A stretch of 64,000 nt of DNA, taken from contig OZ244254.1 of the NCBI GenBank assembly GCA_965217205.1, positions 3,286,001 to 3,350,000 on the forward strand, in the 5' to 3' direction. Below are positions 51,670-62,916 of this stretch, piece after piece. Below the pieces are notes generated by a model. The model was given only the letters and a program-made list of their open reading frames with translations, had not been told where the DNA came from and searched no databases. Within the stretch, counting starts at the first letter, position 1; each line of letters starts with the position of its first letter. Origin of the DNA: Maricaulis sp947259345 (lineage in GTDB: Bacteria > Pseudomonadota > Alphaproteobacteria > Caulobacterales > Maricaulaceae). The position numbers were made by a program, and so were the translations under genes.

Positions 51670-53168
51670 TGTGATGGTGGTCGGACCGGATCGGACTGGC
51701 GAGCCAGGCGAGCCTCGGCGATCACCTGATCCACGATATTGGAGTCGAGGCCGAGATAGGTCGTCGGGTCCAGCAGAACCTCCCATTCCTGCGGCTCCAG
51801 CAATGCATGGAGTTCCGCGTCGGCTTCGATGGCCGCACGCAAGGAGAAGCCGCTGTCGACTGCGCCCGCGGCCAGATCGCGCAAGCGAAGCTCCGCGCGC
51901 TCACGTCCCAGCGTGTCCTGCACTGCGAATACGATGCGCTGTGTCAGAATCCAGCCCTGGCTGCGGTTCAGATTCTCGGCCATGCGAGCTTCGTCCACCT
52001 GAAGGCGGGCAATCAGACGGCTGGCATCACCCAGCATGTTTTCGGTGGCGATGGCGACAGTCTCGACAGCCCGGTTGGGCCGGGACGTGTTGTCGCGTTC
52101 AAAGATGTTGACCATGTCGTCCTGGACGATCTCGGCGAGGCGCGGAATGGTGCGGCTGTGTTGGATCAGAGCTTCAGACAGGGATGGGTTGATCTTGTGC
52201 GGCATCGCGCTGGAGCCGACAGCCCCGCCGGGCCGCTGCTCCACGACCGAACCGATATCGGTCATCTGCAGCAGGAACACCTCCTGACCCAGCCGGCCAT
52301 AGGTTTGCGCGATCATGGACTGGATCAGCGCAAACTCAGCGAACACATCCCGGCTGGCATGCCAGTCATCCGGATAGGGCTCCGGTAAGCCCAGTTCGGC
52401 GGCCAGGCTGACTTCCACTGCGCGGCCTTGCGGCCCCATGCCCAGGAAGCTGCCGACGGCACCGCGCATGCTGATCGAGCGTTCGATCCGATCCAGGACT
52501 TGAGACAGTCGCTCGATGTGGCGCCGGTTCTCGCCGATATAGCCGGTCATCTTCTTGCCGAAAGTGATGGGCAGGGCGTGTTGGCCCAGCGTGCGTCCAA
52601 TCATCGGTGTCGACTTGTAGCGCTCGGCCAGTTCGAACAGTTGAAGCTCGATCGTGCGAAGGTCCTCGATCAGTTCGAAAACGCTGTCGCGCATCTGCAG
52701 CATAATGGCGCTGTCATACAGGTCGACTGTCGTGGCGCCGAAGTGCAGGTAATCGGCGCTCTCCTCATCGAGTGAGCGGCGCAGGACGTTCAACAGGGCG
52801 ACCATGCGGTGGCGGACCCGAGCATATTCCGCGTCGATCTCTGTCTGCGGGATGCGGTCCGGAATCGCGGCGGCGGTTATGGCATTGGCCGCGCTCTGCG
52901 GGATCACGCCATGACGCGCCTGCGCGCGGGCCAGGGCGGCTTCGAGGCGCAGGACGCGGGCATTGAGCGAAGCCGTCGTGAAGATTTCGGCGATTTGCGT
53001 GTTGCGCTCCAAGGGGGCGACTTGCGGGACAAAGCGTGGCGCGGTCGGTGCCGCTAGCGGCTCGACCAGTGCAGCCGTCTCCTGCTCGGTGACGAGCTCT
53101 GTGGTATCGGGTGGTTGACCGGAGCAGCCCAGGGCGAATGACGTCGCCAGCAGGATCAGCGTCTTCAT
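51666..53168 (-). CDS. Exported fumarase/aspartase-superfamily lyase (lipoprotein)
   Basis: 500 residues. The N-terminus is a lipoprotein signal (MKTLILLATSFALGC, Cys15) followed by a Pro/Thr linker, unusual because this superfamily is normally cytosolic. The enzyme body is intact: LHFGATTVDLYDSAI, GRTLGQHALPITFGKKM and the superfamily signature GSSAMPHKINPSLSEAL. Closest in style to adenylosuccinate lyase or carboxymuconate cycloisomerase types. These enzymes typically release fumarate by C-N cleavage; substrate here is unknown. Coupled to the M14 gene and to the TetR gene upstream (four-base overlap at 53165). Confidence 0.85.
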   Translation of the reverse strand: MKTLILLATSFALGCSGQPPDTTELVTEQETAALVEPLAAPTAPRFVPQVAPLERNTQIAEIFTTASLNARVLRLEAALARAQARHGVIPQSAANAITAAAIPDRIPQTEIDAEYARVRHRMVALLNVLRRSLDEESADYLHFGATTVDLYDSAIMLQMRDSVFELIEDLRTIELQLFELAERYKSTPMIGRTLGQHALPITFGKKMTGYIGENRRHIERLSQVLDRIERSISMRGAVGSFLGMGPQGRAVEVSLAAELGLPEPYPDDWHASRDVFAEFALIQSMIAQTYGRLGQEVFLLQMTDIGSVVEQRPGGAVGSSAMPHKINPSLSEALIQHSRTIPRLAEIVQDDMVNIFERDNTSRPNRAVETVAIATENMLGDASRLIARLQVDEARMAENLNRSQGWILTQRIVFAVQDTLGRERAELRLRDLAAGAVDSGFSLRAAIEADAELHALLEPQEWEVLLDPTTYLGLDSNIVDQVIAEARLARQSDPVRPPSQ

Positions 53169-54472
53169 CGGGGTTCTGCCGTCAGCCCGTACAGCAAAAC
53201 ATGCAGATAGTCATTCGTCGCCGACTGTGGCTCTTCCGAAATCCGCCAGTCTTTCAGACTATTGGCGGCGGAGAGTGTGAAGCCGTCATTGAGGAAGAGT
53301 ATATTGGTCAGGATCGCTTCCACCGTGCCGGTATCCAGCTCGCGTGCCGCGCCGTCAGCAATCGCCGCGGCATGGGCGTCACCAAGTCGACGCGAAATAT
53401 TGCGCAGTCGCGCTTGTAGGCGGTTCTGCCTGGCGATGGGCAGGGCGGTCATCAGGCCCAGCCGGATCAGGGGGGTCACGCCGCTGGCCTGGGTGTAGAT
53501 CAGATCGAACAGGACGCGGTGTATGAAGCCGAGGCCTGAATGGGCATCGGCGGCACTGTCCAGGGTCGCTTCCACCACCTCGAGCGAATGCTCCATGCAT
53601 TGATCGAGAAAGCTCTCCTTGTCGGGAATGTGATAGTAGAAGGCGCCGCGAGTCACGCCGAGTGACTTGGCCACATCGGCCAAGGAAACGCCGTCGAACC
53701 CGTATGCGTTGAAAAACCGGATGCCTGCCTTGAGGAAGGCCTCGCGCTTCATCTTGTTGCGGGCTTTGCGGTCGAAGATCTGGGGCAAGTCATTGCCGGG
53801 CGAAAACTGCGGCCGTATGGGCGCCAGCGTCTCACAAGAGCAGGTCAGCCCGCTGCGCAGCACGTCCAGCAGAACCGAGGAGGCTTGACTGAACTCGGCG
53901 CGCGACATGGTGCCGGCACTGGTCTTCAGCCAATCGAGCAGCGCAATCAGGCAAAACGTAACCGGCTCGCTCCGACCCAGCCCGTGAGGGGCTAGGTTCA
54001 TCCAAGCCAGAACCATGGCATCGACACTGCCGACAGCTGCACTTAGGCGCGACACGATCCGCGACCTGGCCTCTTCCGGCAGTGTGCCCAGCTCCTGTAG
54101 CTGGGCGGGCTGATCGCGCCGTCCGTCCAAAGCATCAATGAGCTGATCGCTGTACGCCTCAAATACGGCGAGCACCCTTTCGCCGGCATCGGCGTCAGCT
54201 GTACCGGCGGCCTTCACGGCATCTTCCAGGAATTCGGCGGCCGTCAGGAAGACCGATTCGGCGAGTTCGTCCTTTGATGCGAAGTAGTAGGCGATGCTGG
54301 TCTTGGTCAGGCCGAGATCTGATGCAATGTCCTCTAAACGGGTGCCTTGGAAACCTTGCGCGATGAAACGCTTTGATGCCGCCGACCGGATTGCCGCGGT
54401 CTTGCGGTCACGCTCTCGCTGTCGAGAAAACGGCGATCCATGATCCGGGAATTCAGGTCTCAGAACGGTCAT
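53165..54472 (-). CDS. Tandem TetR-type regulator (two TetR units in one chain)
   Basis: 435 residues, about twice a normal TetR. The first unit has HTH FIAQGFQGTRLEDIASDLGL followed by TKTSIAYYFASKDELAE (residues 36-73); the second starts near residue 240 with KAGIRFFNAYGFDGVSLADV and VTRGAFYYHIPDKESFL. Each is followed by a helical ligand-binding region. Such a monomer could act as a pseudo-dimer. It overlaps the lyase gene by four bases and is divergent from the TonB-receptor gene, so it likely controls both arms of this locus. Confidence 0.87.
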   Translation of the reverse strand: MTVLRPEFPDHGSPFSRQRERDRKTAAIRSAASKRFIAQGFQGTRLEDIASDLGLTKTSIAYYFASKDELAESVFLTAAEFLEDAVKAAGTADADAGERVLAVFEAYSDQLIDALDGRRDQPAQLQELGTLPEEARSRIVSRLSAAVGSVDAMVLAWMNLAPHGLGRSEPVTFCLIALLDWLKTSAGTMSRAEFSQASSVLLDVLRSGLTCSCETLAPIRPQFSPGNDLPQIFDRKARNKMKREAFLKAGIRFFNAYGFDGVSLADVAKSLGVTRGAFYYHIPDKESFLDQCMEHSLEVVEATLDSAADAHSGLGFIHRVLFDLIYTQASGVTPLIRLGLMTALPIARQNRLQARLRNISRRLGDAHAAAIADGAARELDTGTVEAILTNILFLNDGFTLSAANSLKDWRISEEPQSATNDYLHVLLYGLTAEPR

Positions 54473-54560
54473 ATCAAACTTTCAACACTGACTGCGTCGC
54501 GAGGCGTGACTCGCCCCAAGTGTAACTTCGTCGTCACAGGCAGCAAGTTTAGGCAGGCTG

Positions 54561-54590
54561 TTCGCATGAAATTTGAACCGAGTGTATAAT
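54561..54590 (+). promoter_or_regulatory. Candidate promoter of the TonB-receptor gene
   Basis: A consensus -10 TATAAT (54585-54590) with a -35-like TTCGCA (54561-54566) at 18 bp spacing, 65 bases upstream of the receptor ATG. A second -35-like TTGACA occurs at 54596-54601 without a good -10. Sequence resemblance only. Confidence 0.45.
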
Positions 54591-54607
54591 TTTTGTTGAC
54601 ACTGTCC

Positions 54608-54621
54608 AGAGCGATTGCTCT
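54608..54621. promoter_or_regulatory. Candidate operator dyad in the tetR/TonB-receptor gap
   Basis: AGAGC-GATT-GCTCT is a perfect 5-bp-arm dyad directly downstream of the candidate promoter and 34 bases upstream of the receptor start. A TetR-type repressor site is expected in this gap; whether this is it is untested. Confidence 0.4.
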
Positions 54622-54654
54622 CGTCGCGGAAATTATACGAACGGGAGGAAAGAC

Positions 54655-57600
54655 ATGTCGTTCAGGAAGATTCTTCGCTCTGGCATCGCGCTCACTGCCT
54701 TGGCTATCGGTAGCACTGCCTACGCACAGCAAGACGAAGTGGCGCCGGTGGAAGACGTCATTGTCGTCACGGGGACCAATATCCAGGGCGCCAGAATCAA
54801 CGAGGCTCTGCCGGTCACGGTTTTGGGAGAGAGAGACATCGCGGCCATTGGCGGAGTCGACGGTGAAGACCTGATCCGCGCCTTGCCGGCACAAGGCAGC
54901 GTCCAGTTCCGGACCGACAATAATACGACCAACAACAATGCTCGGGGCGACGTTGCATCGATCAACCTGCGCTCGATCGGATCTAGCGGGACGCTGGTCC
55001 TGCTCAATGGTCGCCGGGTGGTTAATCATCCGTCGACCCAGGCGGAGCTCTCAACGCCCGTCACGACGACGAACGTGAATGCTCTGCCGGTCGCCGGCAT
55101 TTCACGCGTGGAAGTGCTCAATGACGGCGCTTCCGCGATTTACGGCACCGATGCCGTCGCTGGCGTCTTCAACACCATTCTCGATGACGATTTTGAAGGC
55201 TTCTATGCCCGCGGTCGCACCCTGTTCGCCACAGGCAATGATCTTAGTGAGCAGACCCTGACCATCAAGGCCGGCGAGAATTTCAATGACGGTCGGACCA
55301 ACCTGTCCATCTCGGCCGAGTTCTCGCGCCGCAATGGTCTGTTCGCCTCGGAAACCGACCGCGCCGCCAGCGAGGATTTGCGGCCCTTTCTGATCGGAAC
55401 GAGCTTCGAGGGCGATGCCTCCTTCGATAACCGGGCCACCCAAACACCATGGGGTCAGTGGACACTCGACACTACCTCCAGCAATCGCGTCCGCCAGAAC
55501 GGTACCACGCTGACATCCGCATCTGGCGTTTTCCACTTCCAGCCGGCCAGTTTCAGTGGATGCCGGGCCGACACGGCCGGCGCACTGTCTGTGGCCGACC
55601 TGTGTATCGATGATGGCAGCCAGGATCGGGATCTGCGCTATGATGGGGCGACCGGGCGTTCAATCATTTCCGACCGTGACAGGTTCAACGGCTTTGCCTT
55701 CCTGAATCACGATCTGAACAATGGCGTCCGGCTGTATGCCGAGCTCGGCTTCTACTACGCTGAAACCCAGTCGACCAATGAGCCGCGGAACGGTATCGGC
55801 GCGACTAATATTTCTGTTCCCGCGAACTACTACTACAACCCGTTCGGCCCGGTGAACTTCTCTGACGGAACGCCGAACCCCAACCGCCTTCCCGGTCTGA
55901 CCAATGTGCCGGCAGCAGGCCTGCCAGTGTTCACCGATGCTGGCCGCTACCGGTTTGTTGATGTCGGCTTCCGCGATATTGAAGTCGTTAACACGCAATG
56001 GCGTGCGCTGGGTGGTGCTCGCGGCGAGTTCGCCAATGGCTGGGATTGGGACAGCGCGCTGCTCTATAATCGGTCCTACGCCGAAGACACGGTGAATAAC
56101 TCCATTTCGCGGACCCTGTTCCAGCAGGCGCTCTTCAACGAGACGCCGAACGTTTACAACATCTTCAATGGCGGCAACCCGGCCAACCCGTCTGTCGGTG
56201 ATGCCACGCCCAACGCTCGGGCGCTGATTGAGCCCTTTCTGGTCGATGTGGTTCGTGAAAGCACGGCGGAACTCGCCTTGGTCGACTTCAAGGTCAGTAA
56301 TGGCGATGTGTTCACACTGCCCGGTGGCGGTGTGGGCATCGCAGCCGGTGTCGAGGCGCGCTATGAGGCCTATGAAGAGGATCGTGACGACCGTGTGGAC
56401 GGCACCATCACATTCACCGATCAGGTGACGGGTGAAGTCAGCGAGACGGACGTGTACGGCACCAGTCCAACGCCTGATTCCAGCGGATCACGCGATGTAC
56501 TCGGCGCTTTCGTCGAGGCGTCCATTCCGCTGGTCAGCCCGGACATGAATGTCCCGCTGGTCAACACATTCGACGTGCAGGTCGCGGCTCGTATCGAGGA
56601 TTATTCCGACTTCGGCGACAGCGGCATCAAGCCGCGGGTTGCCGCCGCCTGGCGCCCGTTCGAGGGCCTGATGTTCCGCGGGGCTTATTCCGAGGGCTTC
56701 CGGGCACCGAATCTGATCGTCATCAATGAAGGTGTCGACCGCTCCAACTCCCGCGAGGACAGCTACTTCTGTGAAGCCGGTGTGCGCAATGGCACGTTCG
56801 CGACCTTCGCGGATTGTACCGGCTATTCCGAAGGCCGAACCGAGCGCCGGTCGGTCGCTGACGGTATTGGCGCGGAGGACGATACCAACATCACCTTTGG
56901 TGTCGTGTTCGAGCCGCGCGGCCTGAGCGGTCCGCTCCGCTTCCTGAACGCGTTGACGGTGACCGTGGATCGCTGGGAAATCCAGCGCGAGGGTGTTGTC
57001 GGTGTGTTCGGTGCCGAGAACCATATCAGCCTCGACTACCTGCTGCGACTACAGGGTTCGTCCAACCCCAATGTGGTGCGTGACGCGCCAAACGCGGATG
57101 AAATCAGCTTCTTCACCGCAGCGGGTCTCGATCCGGTCGGGGATATCCTCTTCATTCGAGACACCTATGACAACAATGAAGAGATTGAGGTGTCGGGTCT
57201 GGACTACGGCATCTACTATGATCTGGAAGATACCCGGTTCGGCGACTTCAATCTGAAGGTGAACGCGTCCTACCTAGAGACCTACTTCATCGCCCTGTCG
57301 CCGGGCGCCCAGCAGATCCGGGATGCTGTGGACAGCGGCCTCATCGCTGACGAGATCACGGTCTCGCAGGAAGGCGACATCATCCTGCAGGATGGCCAGC
57401 CGGAATGGCGCGTGGGTGCCAGCCTGTCTTGGGCGCACCCGAGCGGTTGGGGCGGCGGGATCCGTGCCGATTATACCGGCGAGTTCATCGACACCGGTGC
57501 CGGTCTGAATCCGAATGGTGATCCTTTCATCGTCGAAGCCTGGACCCAGACCAATGCGTATATGGAGTATGAGTTCGACCGGCATGGTCCGCTCAATGAC

Positions 57601-57735
57601 TTGCGCATCCGGGTCGGCGCCAACAACATCTTTGACGAAGAACCACCGCTTGCGGACGAAACCAATGGCTATGATGCCGCGTATCACAGCATCCGTGGCC
57701 GTCAGGTCTACTTCGACGTTCGCAAGAACTTCTAG
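54655..57735 (+). CDS. TonB-dependent outer-membrane receptor
   Basis: 1026 residues with ATG after GGGAGGAAAGAC. Signal peptide (about 1-24, ending AYAQQ), TonB-box-like region EDVIVVTGTNIQG, plug domain (about 45-170, with INLRSIGSSGTLVLLNGRR and GASAIYGTDAVAGVFNTIL) and a large beta-barrel with the classic YSEGFRAPNL segment and C-terminal Phe. Belongs to the Caulobacter-type nutrient receptors for organic substrates rather than siderophore receptors; substrate unknown. Divergent from the tandem TetR-lyase-M14 operon and followed by a hydrolase gene. Confidence 0.95.
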   Translation: MSFRKILRSGIALTALAIGSTAYAQQDEVAPVEDVIVVTGTNIQGARINEALPVTVLGERDIAAIGGVDGEDLIRALPAQGSVQFRTDNNTTNNNARGDVASINLRSIGSSGTLVLLNGRRVVNHPSTQAELSTPVTTTNVNALPVAGISRVEVLNDGASAIYGTDAVAGVFNTILDDDFEGFYARGRTLFATGNDLSEQTLTIKAGENFNDGRTNLSISAEFSRRNGLFASETDRAASEDLRPFLIGTSFEGDASFDNRATQTPWGQWTLDTTSSNRVRQNGTTLTSASGVFHFQPASFSGCRADTAGALSVADLCIDDGSQDRDLRYDGATGRSIISDRDRFNGFAFLNHDLNNGVRLYAELGFYYAETQSTNEPRNGIGATNISVPANYYYNPFGPVNFSDGTPNPNRLPGLTNVPAAGLPVFTDAGRYRFVDVGFRDIEVVNTQWRALGGARGEFANGWDWDSALLYNRSYAEDTVNNSISRTLFQQALFNETPNVYNIFNGGNPANPSVGDATPNARALIEPFLVDVVRESTAELALVDFKVSNGDVFTLPGGGVGIAAGVEARYEAYEEDRDDRVDGTITFTDQVTGEVSETDVYGTSPTPDSSGSRDVLGAFVEASIPLVSPDMNVPLVNTFDVQVAARIEDYSDFGDSGIKPRVAAAWRPFEGLMFRGAYSEGFRAPNLIVINEGVDRSNSREDSYFCEAGVRNGTFATFADCTGYSEGRTERRSVADGIGAEDDTNITFGVVFEPRGLSGPLRFLNALTVTVDRWEIQREGVVGVFGAENHISLDYLLRLQGSSNPNVVRDAPNADEISFFTAAGLDPVGDILFIRDTYDNNEEIEVSGLDYGIYYDLEDTRFGDFNLKVNASYLETYFIALSPGAQQIRDAVDSGLIADEITVSQEGDIILQDGQPEWRVGASLSWAHPSGWGGGIRADYTGEFIDTGAGLNPNGDPFIVEAWTQTNAYMEYEFDRHGPLNDLRIRVGANNIFDEEPPLADETNGYDAAYHSIRGRQVYFDVRKNF

Positions 57736-57749
57736 TCCAATGGATCGGG

Positions 57750-57773
57750 GAGCGCCGCCCTCGGGCGGCGCTC
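57750..57773 (+). terminator. GC hairpin between TonB-receptor and hydrolase genes
   Basis: GAGCGCCGCC (57750-57759) and GGCGGCGCTC (57764-57773) form a perfect 10-bp stem with a CTCG loop. No T-tract follows, so it is more likely an attenuating or mRNA-stabilising hairpin than a full terminator. Confidence 0.6.
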
Positions 57774-57786
57774 TGCCGCTGACGTC

Positions 57787-58644
57787 ATGCTGAAGACCCT
57801 CTTCGTACTTATTCTGGCCGCGTGCTTGCTTTCCGGTTCGGCAGTCGCCCTGACCGGCGACGGACAAACAGGGCAATTCTCTTTCTCATCGGCGGCGGGC
57901 CCCGGTCTGAATGTGCATTATTTCGAGCCGGGTCCGGATCGCATGGATCTCGCGCCTGTTGTCATCGTCCTGCACGGCGTCAATCGCAATGCGGACGAGT
58001 ACCGTGATAACTGGATCGCACTTGCGCGGGATTATGGGCTTCGGGTCTACGTGCCGGAGTTCTCGGCCCAGGATTTTCCCGGTTCCAGATTGTTCAATCT
58101 GGGCGGTGTCGGGACCGACGGTCCCTACGCCTACTCATACATCGAGCCCCTGTTCCGCGCTATTGCCGCTCGCGGCGGACAGGCGGACGGCTATCACCTT
58201 TTCGGCCACTCGGCGGGCGCGCAATTCGTCCATCGCGCTGTTCTGTTCGAAGAATTGCCGAACCTTGTCCGGGCCTATGCGGCGAATGCTGGCTGGTACA
58301 CCTTGCCCGACCGCACGCTCGCCTGGCCGTATGGATTGCTGGATGTACCGCTCGAAAACGCGGCGATTGTCGGCTGGGTCGAAACGCCGCTCGTGGTAAT
58401 GCTGGGCGATGCCGATACCGATCCGGATGATCGCAATCTGCGCCGTACGCCGGAGGCTGACGCCCAAGGTTTGCACCGCTTCGCGCGAGGGCTCTACTTT
58501 CACCGTGCCGGGCGGGACGCTGCAGAGGCATTGGGTGCCAACTTCGCCTGGACAAGCGTAGTCGTGCCGCGCGTGGCTCATGACAATGCGGGCATGGCCC
58601 GAAGTGCCGCTGCCCTGATCGCCAATGCCACCATGGCAGAGTAA
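57787..58644 (+). CDS. Secreted alpha/beta hydrolase
   Basis: 285 residues with a cleavable signal (about 1-22, SGSAVALTG). Fold markers: VVIVLHGVNRNADEYRDNW (oxyanion region), nucleophile elbow HLFGHSAGAQFVHRA, acid in VVMLGDADTDPDD and catalytic His in VVPRVAHDNAGM. Resembles polyhydroxyalkanoate-depolymerase/esterase-like proteins. Probably a periplasmic esterase acting on the substrate of the adjacent receptor. Begins 51 bases after the receptor gene. Confidence 0.85.
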   Translation: MLKTLFVLILAACLLSGSAVALTGDGQTGQFSFSSAAGPGLNVHYFEPGPDRMDLAPVVIVLHGVNRNADEYRDNWIALARDYGLRVYVPEFSAQDFPGSRLFNLGGVGTDGPYAYSYIEPLFRAIAARGGQADGYHLFGHSAGAQFVHRAVLFEELPNLVRAYAANAGWYTLPDRTLAWPYGLLDVPLENAAIVGWVETPLVVMLGDADTDPDDRNLRRTPEADAQGLHRFARGLYFHRAGRDAAEALGANFAWTSVVVPRVAHDNAGMARSAAALIANATMAE

Positions 58645-58734
58645 CTGTTTTCGGCGCGGCTCGCGGCCGAGGGGCTTCGCATCCGTGCCGTTATGGACTG
58701 CCGATTGCCGACCTCAATCCCGAAGGCCGACCTG

Positions 58735-60195
58735 ATGACCACACACGACTATTCCGGACCTGCATCCTACCAACGTATCGGCTTGGTTCTGGGCCCTGTG
58801 CTCGCCGCGCTCCTTGCTTTCACGTTTTCGCCCGAGGGTTTGCCAAGAGAGGGCGTGCTGGTCGCCGCTATTGGCCTGTGGATGGCCATCTGGTGGGCCA
58901 CCGAGGCCATTCCCGTTGCTATGACGGCATTCTTGCCGCTGGTTGCTCTGCCGCTTTTGGGTGTGGTGCCTATGTCCAGTATCGCGGCACCCTATGCCCA
59001 CCCGATCATCTATCTGTTCTTCGGTGGCTTCGTGGTGGCACTGGCGATCGAGCGGTGTGGCCTGCACCGGCGTATCGCCCTTTTGGTCTTTTCACTGGCC
59101 GGTGCGGATGCGCGCGGGCTGGTTGCCGGATTTATGGGATCTGCAGCCTTTGTGAGCATGTGGATTTCAAACACGTCGACAACTTTGATGCTGCTCCCGA
59201 TCGCGATGTCCGTGGTCACGGTGATCCGTGAAACCATGCCCACATTGCAGACGCGACAAAGCGAGAATTTCGGAATCTCACTCTTGCTGGGGCTTGCCTA
59301 CGGCTCAACACTGGGCGGTCTCGCCACCCTCGTCGGAACACCGCCGAATGCTTTCATGGCCGGCTTCATGGCGGACAATTACGGGGTCGAAATCGACTTT
59401 GCCCGATGGATGCTGGTTGGTCTGCCAGTGTCCCTGATCATGCTGCCCATCGCCTGGTTCGTGCTGACGCGTTTCATTTACCCGATCGACTTCAAGGCCT
59501 CGGACGAAGCGGTGCGCCACATCCGGAGCATGCGCTCGGGCCTTGGCGAGATGAGCAAAGCGGAGCTGCGGACGGCACTGCTGTTCGCCTTCCTGGTCGG
59601 CGGCTGGCTGTCGCGAGGCTGGTTGAATGACTTGCCATTTGTGGGGGAGGTCACGGACACCGGCGTGGCGATGGCGGCCGCTGTGGCAGCCTTTCTCATT
59701 CCATCGGGTCAGAAGGGTGAAACCCTTATGACCTGGGATGCAGTAACGAAACTGCCTTGGGGCGTCTTGGTCCTGTTCGGCGGCGGCTTGGCTCTGGCCT
59801 CGGCCGTTACAGCATCGGGTCTGGCTCTGTGGCTCGGGCAGCAATTGGTGGGCGTTGGTACCATCAATGCCGTTCTGTTGATTGTGGTGGCGACCGCGCT
59901 GGTGATCTTCATCACAGAACTAACCAGCAACCTGGCCACGACGGCGACCTTCCTGCCGGTGATCGCGGCCATCGGCGTCGAGACCGGGCAGGACCCTCTG
60001 GTCTACGTCATTCCCGTCACACTGGCCGCCAGCTGCGCCTTCATGCTGCCAGTGGCGACCCCGCCGAATGCGGTCGTGTTCAGTTCCGGGCTTGTAGCCA
60101 TTCCAGCCATGGCGCGCGTTGGTCTGGTACTCAATATCATCGCCGTGGCCGTTTTGAGCATGGTATCGCTCTTTATCGCGCCTCGTGTATTCTGA
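58735..60195 (+). CDS. DASS-family (SLC13-type) sodium/dicarboxylate transporter
   Basis: 486 residues, about eleven membrane helices. Both Ser-Asn-Thr-type substrate/sodium motifs are present (WISNTSTTLMLL and ELTSNLATTATFL), as are WWATEAIPVAMTAF, TLVGTPPNAF and VATPPNAVVFSSG. These carry succinate, fumarate, malate or related C4/C6 acids. Start at the ATG giving MTTHDYSG; a 14-codon upstream extension is possible. Last gene of the receptor-hydrolase-transporter series. Confidence 0.93.
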   Translation: MTTHDYSGPASYQRIGLVLGPVLAALLAFTFSPEGLPREGVLVAAIGLWMAIWWATEAIPVAMTAFLPLVALPLLGVVPMSSIAAPYAHPIIYLFFGGFVVALAIERCGLHRRIALLVFSLAGADARGLVAGFMGSAAFVSMWISNTSTTLMLLPIAMSVVTVIRETMPTLQTRQSENFGISLLLGLAYGSTLGGLATLVGTPPNAFMAGFMADNYGVEIDFARWMLVGLPVSLIMLPIAWFVLTRFIYPIDFKASDEAVRHIRSMRSGLGEMSKAELRTALLFAFLVGGWLSRGWLNDLPFVGEVTDTGVAMAAAVAAFLIPSGQKGETLMTWDAVTKLPWGVLVLFGGGLALASAVTASGLALWLGQQLVGVGTINAVLLIVVATALVIFITELTSNLATTATFLPVIAAIGVETGQDPLVYVIPVTLAASCAFMLPVATPPNAVVFSSGLVAIPAMARVGLVLNIIAVAVLSMVSLFIAPRVF

Positions 60196-60630
60196 CCTGG
60201 ACCAGGATCGAAACCATGCGACTTCCGCGTATCGGGTGAGGCTTGGCCTGCGCTTGCAGGGTATGTCCTCATGCTGTGGCGGTATGCTCCGGCTTATGAA
60301 TGGCCGAGACCGAGCAGATTTTGTCTGCCTGAGCCGCCACATTTTTTCCTGAATTTTCAAGATTAAATTGAACGGCTCGCCCCAGCGGAATCCCCTCGCG
60401 TTCGAGTGCTCTCCGTGCGCACAAGCCGGGCGTTTCAGCGAAGCCGGTACGTTAAGTTTCGCCTGCCCCTGACCAGACTTTCGAGCTGATCGAGGCGGGG
60501 CGATTTCCCTGCATACTCAATATCGAGCAGGGCCTGGAGTGAGGTCGCCCGTTATTCGGGTGTTTGTTGGGCTTGGTAGCTCGATAGTTTATACCTAAAA
60601 TAACCTCGCATCAGGGTGGAGCGGTGTGCG
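60196..60630. promoter_or_regulatory. 435-base intergenic region upstream of the CoA-monooxygenase gene
   Basis: No convincing gene. The last 60 bases are AT-rich and hold the candidate promoter at 60567-60595. A small hairpin GCAGA-TTTTG-TCTGC lies at about 60316-60330, followed later by a T6 run, which might weakly terminate the transporter transcript. The middle is ordinary high-GC sequence. Confidence 0.4.
60567..60595 (+). promoter_or_regulatory. Candidate promoter for the CoA-monooxygenase operon
   Basis: TTGGGC (60567-60572) and TATACC (60590-60595) at 17-bp spacing, 35 bases before the start codon. The overlapping GTTTATACCTAAAATAAC is an imperfect palindrome that could bind the MarR-type regulator encoded downstream. 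Confidence 0.35.
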
Positions 60631-62912
<2,282 letters not shown>

Positions 62913-62916
<4 letters not shown>

